A stretch of 7,384 nucleotides of DNA from Mailhella massiliensis. Lineage in GTDB: Bacteria > Desulfobacterota > Desulfovibrionia > Desulfovibrionales > Desulfovibrionaceae. Shown here one piece after another: positions 1-5,464 of this stretch; the first letter of the stretch is position 1; each line of letters begins with the position of its first letter. Below the pieces are notes generated by a model. It was not told the DNA's origin, ran no database searches, and was given only the letters and a program-made list of their open reading frames with translations. The position numbers and the translations under genes are program-made. The stretch spans positions 1-7,384 of the forward strand of contig NZ_DYZA01000022.1 in assembly GCF_020741395.1 (NCBI RefSeq), in the 5' to 3' direction.

Positions 1-4
1 ATCC

Positions 5-538
5 ATGTCACAGGTCAACAACAGCACTTCCCTTTCCGCCATTCTCGACACTATCGACCTCGGCCCCACCGGCAGCGTACAGATGATGTTTGCCAAGCTC
101 CAGCTCGCCCAGTCCGAAATCTGCAAGTCCCAGGCTGAATCCTACATGAATCAGATCGAACAGATTCAGGCAGAGCAGGAAGAGTGCGCCAAGATGATCG
201 AGCAGGCCAGAGAACTCCAGAACAACGCCAAAAACGGAACCGGCGACTGCCCTTGGGACAAAAACGCATCCATGATGCCCCAGGAAATGGCGGATTACTT
301 CAAAGAGCGCGGTCTGAGCTACGACACCACCGGCAACGACCTCGCCAACAACCCCGACGAGTGGGACTACAACCTGAAGAGCCTGACCAACTATCAGGAA
401 CAGATCGGCAACAAGACGCAGACCCTCATGGTATACCTGCAGGACTTCATCGGCCAGTACAACTCCTACCTCCAGGGCGCAAACACCCAGATTGCCAACG
501 CCAACCAGACTCTCACCAACCTCGCCCGCGGACAATAG
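5..538 (+). CDS. EspA/SseB-like T3SS filament (translocon sheath) protein
   Basis: This 177-residue protein looks like a member of the EspA/SseB family, secreted subunits that polymerise on the needle tip into a hollow filament leading to the translocation pore. The N-terminal part (residues 22-75) reads VQMMFAKLQLAQ and continues as a Gln/Glu-rich amphipathic helix. A polar, less regular middle section (about 76-120, with Trp84 and Trp120) follows, and then a second long helix (about 121-175) rich in Gln, Asn and Leu. Helix, variable insert, helix is the EspA coiled-coil plan; EspA and SseB are slightly longer, at about 190-200 residues. There is no signal peptide, as expected for a T3SS substrate. 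Only 4 bases precede the ATG, so its ribosome binding site and any upstream start are out of view. The next genes are the SycD-type chaperone and both translocators, which strongly supports the call. Three cysteines (40, 61, 82) are unusual for a filament subunit. Confidence 0.8.
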   Translation: MSQVNNSTSLSAILDTIDLGPTGSVQMMFAKLQLAQSEICKSQAESYMNQIEQIQAEQEECAKMIEQARELQNNAKNGTGDCPWDKNASMMPQEMADYFKERGLSYDTTGNDLANNPDEWDYNLKSLTNYQEQIGNKTQTLMVYLQDFIGQYNSYLQGANTQIANANQTLTNLARGQ

Positions 539-604
539 GGCAGGCAGACCCCTTTCTGCAGCGAGGCCCTTCTTCACGACAAACTTCTTCAGGATGGAAC
601 TACC

Positions 605-1087
605 ATGGCAGACAATACCCCCCTCAACGACAACGAAATCGCCGCCATCATCAACGCCCTGAACAAAGGCGCCAGCATCGGCGACGTATGCAACATTTCG
701 GACGAACAGATAGAAGGCCTGTACGCACTTGCCTACAACCTCTACTCCTCCGGCAACTTTGCCGATGCCGGTACCGTGTTCCAGGCACTGTGCCTCTACA
801 GGCACAAGGAAGTGCGCTTCTGGATGGGCCTTGCCGGCTGCCGCCAGGCGCAGAACGACCTGAAGGGCGCCGTCGACGCCTACGCCATGGCAGGCACCGC
901 AGATCTTCTGCGCAACCCCGTGCCCTTCCTCTTCGCTGCCAAATGCTACATTCAGCTCGGCGACAAGGAAAACGCCGTGGGCGCGCTCAAAGGCCTGCTC
1001 ACCCTAGGGGATGAGTCGAATCCCGCCCACGCCGACTGCCACAAAAAGGCACGGGCCCTCCTCACCATGCTCAACGCAAGCGAGTAA
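605..1087 (+). CDS. SycD/LcrH/SscA-type class II translocator chaperone (TPR)
   Basis: This 160-residue cytoplasmic protein is a class II T3SS chaperone, which binds the hydrophobic translocators before export and prevents aggregation or membrane insertion. Residues 37-70 (IEGLYALAYNLYSSGNFADA, then VFQALC) match the highly conserved first TPR of SycD/LcrH/IpgC. Residues 71-104 (RFWMGLAGCRQAQNDLKGAV) form the second TPR, and residues 105-138 (PFLFAAKCYIQLGDKENAV) the third. Length and three-TPR layout fit the family (about 150-170 residues). An AGGA at 591-594, 10 nt before the ATG, is a plausible ribosome binding site. The gene sits between the filament gene and the large translocator gene, as sscA does in SPI-2, and its stop lies 3 nt before the next start. 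Likely clients are the SctE and SctB proteins encoded downstream. Binding is inferred from the family, not shown. Confidence 0.93.
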   Translation: MADNTPLNDNEIAAIINALNKGASIGDVCNISDEQIEGLYALAYNLYSSGNFADAGTVFQALCLYRHKEVRFWMGLAGCRQAQNDLKGAVDAYAMAGTADLLRNPVPFLFAAKCYIQLGDKENAVGALKGLLTLGDESNPAHADCHKKARALLTMLNASE

Positions 1088-1090
1088 TCC

Positions 1091-2104
1091 ATGGTTGACT
1101 TTAATCCTATTTACGGTGCGAACAGAACCGACTACACCACCCCGACTGCCGGTACAACCAAAGGCGCCGGCACTTCCGATGCCGCTCCCCTTCCCGATGC
1201 CGACGAACAGACCCTTCAGGCACTGCTCGCCGAACTGGGCCTTCCCGATTTGCCCATCTCCTCCAGTTCGCTTTCCCTTGATACTCTTCTGAACGCCATC
1301 GGCGACGACGTGCGCCGTCAGGCCTGCCGAGACGGCGTGGCCAGCCTGGAGCTCAAGGGCGAGCAACAGGCGGAAATCAACGAGAAGGAACTCCAGGAAA
1401 TCGCCGACCGTCTCGAAGAAATGAAGAAGAAGTCCGTGGCCAACGGCTTTCTCAAGGCATTCCAGATCATCGGGGCTATCGTGGGCGCCATCGCCTCTGC
1501 GGCCAGCATCGTAGCCGGAGCTCTGACGGGCAATCCCCTGCTCATCGCCGCGGGCGTCGTGGGCATGGCCATGACCATCGACAGCGTGGTTTCCCTCGCC
1601 TCGGACGGCAAGTACAGCATTGCCGCAGGGTTCACTGAGCTCGGCAAGAAAATGGGCATGAGCGACGAGGCCGCCCAGTGGTTCGGCTTCGCCATGAACA
1701 TGGCCATTATGGTGGTCTCCATCGGCGTCAGCTTCGGCGCAGGCTTCGCCTCCAGTGCCGGCAGCATCGCCAACATAACCAGCCAGTCCGTGCAAAAGGC
1801 CGCACAGATCTCGTCCATTGCCTCCAAGGCGGCGAACATCGCCTCCGGTGTGACGAGCATGGGCACGGGCGCTGCCACCATCGCAGGCGCGGTCTTCGAC
1901 TACAACATCTCCCAGAGCCAGGCCGACAGCAAGGAACTTGAAGCTATTCTGGAACGCCTGCGCGAGGCTATCAAGATGGATCAGGATCTTGTGGAAGCGG
2001 AAATGGAACGGGCCAACGACCTCATGAGCAAGGTGAAGGAAATCGTGGGCGAATGTGTGGACACGCAGGCCGCCATACTGGGCGTCGCGCCTTCCATGGC
2101 CTGA
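1091..2104 (+). CDS. sctE: T3SS large translocator SctE (SseC/EspD/YopB-like)
   Basis: This 337-residue protein is the major hydrophobic translocator that, with SctB, builds the pore in the target-cell membrane. The N-terminal 60 residues are polar and Pro/Thr-rich, typical of an unstructured secretion and chaperone-binding region. A Glu/Lys-rich helix (about 86-116) leads into a long hydrophobic stretch at 121-170 (FLKAFQIIGAIVGAIASAAS, later LLIAAGVVGMAMTI), and a second at about 199-222 (FGFAMNMAIMVVSIGVSF). This two-hydrophobic-region layout is the YopB/SseC/EspD hallmark. An Ala/Ser-rich segment and a charged C-terminal helix (276-320) follow. There is no cleavable signal peptide. The ATG lies 3 nt after the chaperone stop with only a weak Shine-Dalgarno, so translation is probably coupled. 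At 337 residues it is shorter than SseC or EspD. Family assignment is firm; the exact subfamily is inferred from context. Confidence 0.88.
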   Translation: MVDFNPIYGANRTDYTTPTAGTTKGAGTSDAAPLPDADEQTLQALLAELGLPDLPISSSSLSLDTLLNAIGDDVRRQACRDGVASLELKGEQQAEINEKELQEIADRLEEMKKKSVANGFLKAFQIIGAIVGAIASAASIVAGALTGNPLLIAAGVVGMAMTIDSVVSLASDGKYSIAAGFTELGKKMGMSDEAAQWFGFAMNMAIMVVSIGVSFGAGFASSAGSIANITSQSVQKAAQISSIASKAANIASGVTSMGTGAATIAGAVFDYNISQSQADSKELEAILERLREAIKMDQDLVEAEMERANDLMSKVKEIVGECVDTQAAILGVAPSMA

Positions 2105-2196
2105 AGCACGCAATGCGCCGCTTCCCGCACGGCTCCGTCTCTCCCAGCCGCATGCCACCCGTGTGAGACACTTCTCTTCTAAAAAAGGATATCGAC
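2105..2196 (+). other. Short intergenic spacer between translocator genes
   Basis: This 92-nt gap is the longest non-coding stretch inside the translocon module. It is C-rich and holds the A-rich ribosome binding site of the next gene at its 3' end (aaaaaagga at 2181-2189). I see no convincing sigma70 promoter. A 5-6 bp inverted repeat (CACGG at 2128-2132, CCGTG at 2159-2163) has a 26-nt loop and no U-tract, so it is not called as a terminator. Confidence 0.4.
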
Positions 2197-3063
2197 ATGT
2201 CCCTCAGCGTCAATAATCTCGTCGGCTTCAATCAGACCGTGTACGATGACCTGAAAACCAAATATACCAGCGCCACCGGAAAAACGGATAGCGACTTCGA
2301 CAACCTTCTCATCAGCCTTTCAAAAGACGGCACACTGAGCTTCCAGGATGTTACGGGCGAAGTTTTCGATATGCTTCCCAAACCCCTGGATTCGATAGTC
2401 TGCCCCAGCACCATTCCCTCCTTCGGCAGCACCTACCTTGCCCTGATAACGGAACTGTCGTCGGAAGAACGCCGCCAGAACGCCGAGATGCGCGCCCTGC
2501 AGACGGAAGAAATGGTCGACAAGATACAGGATCAGGCCGACACCATCCGCAACAAGGCCGTGGCCCAGCTCGTCACCGGCGTGATTACGGGCACCCTCAG
2601 CATAGCCCAGGGCGCGGCCTCCATCAGCATAACGGCCAAGGGCATAGCGGCCAACGAAAAGACGGCCAACGAGGCGTTCACCAAGTCCATCGACGAGTCC
2701 ACAGGCTACGGCACCAAGGCTATCCGGGGAGAGAGGGCCATGAACGCCGTGCTGAACAAGGCGAACAGCGCCGCCAATCAGGCCCGTCAGCAGGCCGACC
2801 TCTTGTTGAACTCCAGAGTGCAGGCCTTCAATTCCATGATGACCGGATCGAGCGGCATACTCGGCAGCATCGGCCAGTGCGTAAGCACCATGTACGACGC
2901 AGAACTCAAGGAATCCGAAGCGGACGTGGAGCGCATCCGCGCCCAGCAGCAACAGCTGGAAAGCCTGGATGAATCCCTGAAGGCGCTCATACAGAAGGCA
3001 TTGAGCACCCAGGATACCATACAGCAGAACATCAATCAGACCAGAACGAAAATTCTGGGCTGA
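2197..3063 (+). CDS. sctB: T3SS small translocator SctB (SseD/EspB/YopD-like)
   Basis: This 288-residue protein is the likely second pore component. A polar N-terminus without signal peptide (1-85) is followed by a charged helix with LSSEERRQNAEMRALQTEEM (87-106). Next comes one main moderately hydrophobic segment at about 121-148 (AVAQLVTGVITGTLSIAQGA). A Gln/Ala-rich helix (185-215), a weak hydrophobic patch (213-232) and a strongly amphipathic, Gln/Leu/Glu-rich coiled-coil tail (236-285) complete the chain. A single main hydrophobic segment plus C-terminal coiled coil is the plan of SseD, EspB and YopD. The start is well supported: AAGGA at 2185-2189, 7 nt before the ATG. The gene follows SctE after a 92-nt gap and is the last gene before the stem-loop at 3090-3137, so it probably ends the translocon transcription unit. 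Primary-sequence conservation in this family is low, so position adds much of the confidence. Confidence 0.82.
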   Translation: MSLSVNNLVGFNQTVYDDLKTKYTSATGKTDSDFDNLLISLSKDGTLSFQDVTGEVFDMLPKPLDSIVCPSTIPSFGSTYLALITELSSEERRQNAEMRALQTEEMVDKIQDQADTIRNKAVAQLVTGVITGTLSIAQGAASISITAKGIAANEKTANEAFTKSIDESTGYGTKAIRGERAMNAVLNKANSAANQARQQADLLLNSRVQAFNSMMTGSSGILGSIGQCVSTMYDAELKESEADVERIRAQQQQLESLDESLKALIQKALSTQDTIQQNINQTRTKILG

Positions 3064-3089
3064 TCTTCCGGCGGGAGACCGACCTCCCC

Positions 3090-3137
3090 TGTTCCGGCTG
3101 AGCGCCGTGTCCAAAGGACGAAGCGCTCTCCGGAACA
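3090..3137 (+). terminator. Nested stem-loop at end of translocon unit, probable terminator
   Basis: An 8-bp outer stem (TGTTCCGG 3090-3097 with CCGGAACA 3130-3137) encloses a coaxial inner stem (AGCGC 3101-3105 with GCGCT 3123-3127), which in turn encloses GTCC 3109-3112 with GGAC 3116-3119 around an AAA loop. Small internal bulges separate the three helices. A smaller hairpin (GGGAG 3073-3077 with CTCCC 3084-3088) lies just upstream. The structure lies 27 nt after the sctB stop and ends 6 nt before the next -35 element, a natural terminator position. It lacks a clear U-run (only CATTTG follows), so an intrinsic terminator is not certain. It could instead protect mRNA 3' ends or modulate read-through. 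Confidence 0.5.
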
Positions 3138-3143
3138 AGACAT

Positions 3144-3173
3144 TTGACAGTACACGGCAAAAGTCACTAGAGT
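3144..3173 (+). promoter_or_regulatory. Putative sigma70-type promoter of the base/needle operon
   Basis: A perfect -35 consensus TTGACA (3144-3149) is followed after 18 nt by TAGAGT (3168-3173), which matches 4 of 6 positions of TATAAT. Transcription would begin near 3180, leaving a leader of about 16 nt before the ATG at 3196. The element sits right after the stem-loop at 3090-3137 and before the first gene of the second module, which favours a genuine promoter. No operator or activator site could be recognised. Confidence 0.55.
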
Positions 3174-3184
3174 GAAAAAAATTC

Positions 3185-3190
3185 AGGAGA
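3185..3190 (+). promoter_or_regulatory. Ribosome binding site that fixes the chaperone start
   Basis: AGGAGA lies 5 nt upstream of the ATG at 3196. The alternative in-frame GTG at 3172 has no such site and lies inside the predicted -10 region, upstream of the predicted transcription start. The ATG at 3196 is therefore preferred. Confidence 0.7.
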
Positions 3191-3195
3191 ACGCC

Positions 3196-3642
3196 ATGGC
3201 ATCGCCTCTTCAGCAGACGGCCGACATCATTACCCGTGCAGCGGGCTGGGAACACGCCACTCCCGACGAGGAAGGATGCTTCCATTTCTCGCTGGAAGGG
3301 GGGCTGGACTTCTCCCTGTTCTCCCCGGAAAACAGGACCGGAATATTGCTCTCCTCCCTCGGCAAGGCCCCTGAAAGCGATGAAGAAGTCAGACGCCTCG
3401 CCGCCCTTGCCGCCGGATGCCTGAAAAAGCGCAGATCTGTGTTCAGCATAGGGGAACACGGGCTGGAACTTCATCGGGCTTTCCCTCTTTCCAGCGCCTC
3501 CGAAAGTTTTCTTATCCCGGAAGTCCGCGATTTTCTCAACGACCTTGCGTGGTGGAAGCGGCAGATTTCCGGTGGAGGGGCTTCAATGAACAAAAGTTCC
3601 TCTCCTTTCAGCCTCCCCTTCGGCAACTGGTTCCCCGGCTGA
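3196..3642 (+). CDS. Class I (CesT/SycE-like) T3SS chaperone
   Basis: This 148-residue acidic protein looks like a class I T3SS chaperone, which dimerises in the cytoplasm and wraps the N-terminal binding region of one or a few secreted proteins. The pattern fits the CesT/SycE fold: an N-terminal amphipathic helix (5-17), beta strands with FHFSLEGGLDFSLFS (29-43) and a second strand at GILLSSLG (49-56). A helix follows (61-79), then strands around SVFSIGEHGLELHRAFPL (81-98) and a C-terminal helix (104-124) ending in DLAWWKRQ. Usual length is 120-150 residues. The last 24 residues form a Gly/Ser-rich, probably disordered tail ending in aromatic and proline residues (FGNWFPG). The gene opens the second module and sits 19 nt before the secretin gene, as cesD precedes escC in LEE2, though CesD is a class II protein. 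No effector is adjacent, so the client is unknown. Sequence conservation is low in this family. Confidence 0.65.
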   Translation: MASPLQQTADIITRAAGWEHATPDEEGCFHFSLEGGLDFSLFSPENRTGILLSSLGKAPESDEEVRRLAALAAGCLKKRRSVFSIGEHGLELHRAFPLSSASESFLIPEVRDFLNDLAWWKRQISGGGASMNKSSSPFSLPFGNWFPG

Positions 3643-3661
3643 TAGTTCTCAAGGACAGTGT

Positions 3662-5464
3662 ATGCGGAAATTCCCTTCCTTTTCTGCCGCCCCATGCTCT
3701 ACCCCCGCTTTTCTCCGGCAGGCCTTTCTGGTCTGCCTTTGTCTCGTCATGATTATGGCGGGCAGCGCCCAGGCGGCAATATTCCGCCAGCCTTTTTCCT
3801 ATTATGCCGACAGCCAGGAACTGGGCACCGTACTCATGAATTTCGCGCGGGCTGAAGGCTACGCGGCCTCCCTTTCCCCGCAGGTCAAGGGCAAGGTCAG
3901 CGGGCGCTTCCAGGAGGTGGAACCGCTCACCTTCCTTTCCGGCATGCAGAGCGCCTTCGACGTGAACTGGTACACTCTCGGCAAGACCATCTATTTCTAT
4001 CACACAAGCGAAAGCAAGCGCATCTTCCTTTCCCCGCATACGGGTACGGCGAAGCAGCTTTATGAAGCGCTCCGCAAGTCCGGCGTCTTTTCCCCGCAGC
4101 TCCCCCCTTCGCTGGACGGTTCGGGCGACGTCATTTCCGTTTCCGGTCCGCCGGAATACCTTGCCCAGATAAGAAGCGCCATGGCCGCCTTTGAATCCTC
4201 GCAGACGGAGCAGATCGTCATGCGGGTCTTTCCGCTTAAGCACGCATGGGCGGAAGACATCACGGTGAGCAGCATGGATAAAACCGTTACCGTGCCCGGC
4301 ATTGCCACCATCCTGCGCGCCATGGTCATGGGCACGCCCGTCTCGGGCACGCGCGTCACGCAGGAAAAGGCCACCGTGGAAAAACTGGGCGGCAAGGGGC
4401 TTTCGGCCCTGGGCAGGGAGGAGTCCTCCTCGCCGAAACAGGCTTCCCCCACGCCGGTTTCCACCGGCAGCATCAGCATCATGGCCGACCCTCGCGTCAA
4501 CGCCGTGCTCGTCAGCGACGCGGCCTACCGCATGCCCTACTATGCCCAGGTCATCAAAGATCTGGACAAGCCCGTGGAACTTGTGGAAATACACGCTGCC
4601 ATAGTGGATATAGACACCGATTTCAAACGCGAGCTGGGCATAGCCTTCCAGGGTGCAGGCGGCACCAGCGGCAACGGCTGGGGCGGCGGCGGCACCTCGA
4701 CCGGCTCCACCACCGGCGGCACAGGCATCCCCTCCCCCGGCGTCATGGACAGCGTGGGCATGACGCTTTCCACCATCTACACCCACGGCAGCGACTTTTT
4801 CCTCGCCCGCATACAGGCGCTTGAGGAAAACAACGAGGCCCGTGTCCTGGGCCGCCCCTCCGTGCTCACGGTGGACAATATCCAGGCCACGCTGGAAAAC
4901 ACCACCACCTATTATGTGGAAGTGGAAGGCTATCAGGCCGTGGATCTCTACAAGGTGGAGGCGGGTACTGTGCTGAGGGTGACCCCCCACATCATCCGTG
5001 AACACGGAGAAACCTCCATCAAGCTGGCCGTAAGCGTGCAGGACGATCAGGACAACAGCTCAAGCGTCAACACTTCAAGCGGTGTCCCGCCCATCAAACA
5101 GACCAAGATCAACACGCAGGCCATAGTCAACGCCGGTCAGAGCCTGCTCATCGGCGGTTACTATTATGAACAGAAAGGGCAGGATGAAAGCGGCGTCCCC
5201 CTGCTCAAGGATATTCCCTTCATCGGCAATCTGTTCAAAACAAAGTCCAAGGAAAGCAAGAGGATGGAGCGCCTCATCCTTATCACTCCGCGCATTGTGG
5301 AACTTTCCGGCACCAATGTGCCGAGCCAGGTGGACGATCCTTCCTTCCACCGCACGGCCACACAGGCCGATTATGAGCCGCGTATCCCCGTCAGAAGGAA
5401 AAGCTCCGGCTGTTCCCGCTCGCCCGACGCCGCCGCGGCCTCCGGCGCGGAAAGGACACTGTAA
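3662..5464 (+). CDS. sctC: T3SS outer-membrane secretin SctC (SsaC/EscC/YscC-like)
   Basis: This 600-residue secretin forms the outer-membrane ring through which the needle passes. A Sec signal peptide is clear: basic n-region (R2, K3, R19), hydrophobic core 20-34 and cleavage after AQA at 36-38. The mature protein shows an N0/STN-like domain (about 43-115), an N1 domain (about 120-182) and an N3-type domain (about 185-300). The N3 domain is interrupted by a Ser/Pro-rich low-complexity loop at 250-270. The secretin core (305-550) contains VLGRPSVLTVDN (395-406), the LRVTPHI strand (438-444) and the signature GVPLLKDIPFIGNLF (511-525), ending in RLILITPRIVEL. A Gly/Thr/Ser-rich insert lies at 330-356. 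The tail after 550 is about 50 residues, Ala/Ser/Arg-rich, and may bind a pilotin. Ribosome binding site AAGGA at 3651-3655 lies 6 nt from the start. The stop directly abuts the sctD ATG. Length is typical for T3SS secretins (500-610). Confidence 0.96.
   Translation: MRKFPSFSAAPCSTPAFLRQAFLVCLCLVMIMAGSAQAAIFRQPFSYYADSQELGTVLMNFARAEGYAASLSPQVKGKVSGRFQEVEPLTFLSGMQSAFDVNWYTLGKTIYFYHTSESKRIFLSPHTGTAKQLYEALRKSGVFSPQLPPSLDGSGDVISVSGPPEYLAQIRSAMAAFESSQTEQIVMRVFPLKHAWAEDITVSSMDKTVTVPGIATILRAMVMGTPVSGTRVTQEKATVEKLGGKGLSALGREESSSPKQASPTPVSTGSISIMADPRVNAVLVSDAAYRMPYYAQVIKDLDKPVELVEIHAAIVDIDTDFKRELGIAFQGAGGTSGNGWGGGGTSTGSTTGGTGIPSPGVMDSVGMTLSTIYTHGSDFFLARIQALEENNEARVLGRPSVLTVDNIQATLENTTTYYVEVEGYQAVDLYKVEAGTVLRVTPHIIREHGETSIKLAVSVQDDQDNSSSVNTSSGVPPIKQTKINTQAIVNAGQSLLIGGYYYEQKGQDESGVPLLKDIPFIGNLFKTKSKESKRMERLILITPRIVELSGTNVPSQVDDPSFHRTATQADYEPRIPVRRKSSGCSRSPDAAAASGAERTL

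Noticed and set aside
544..559. Small hairpin (GCAGA with TCTGC, 6-nt loop) after the filament gene.
   Set aside because: A 5-bp stem without a U-tract is too weak to call, though it could be a minor processing site.
184..1014. A 276-codon + strand frame bridging the filament and chaperone genes.
   Set aside because: The translation is Arg/Gln/Pro-rich with no domain and overlaps two genes that have clear family patterns.
3172..3195. GTG start for the class I chaperone, adding 8 residues.
   Set aside because: It has no ribosome binding site and lies within the predicted -10 region; the ATG at 3196 has AGGAGA 5 nt upstream.
1004..3474. Two long open frames on the minus strand (1004-2158 and 2320-3474, each 384 codons).
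   Set aside because: Both run antisense to well-supported T3SS genes and give low-complexity His/Gly/Ala-rich proteins with no family features. They are GC-codon shadows.
3608..5005. A 465-codon open frame on the minus strand opposite the secretin gene.
   Set aside because: Its composition is typical of an antisense shadow (Gly/His/Arg-rich), while the + strand encodes a textbook secretin.
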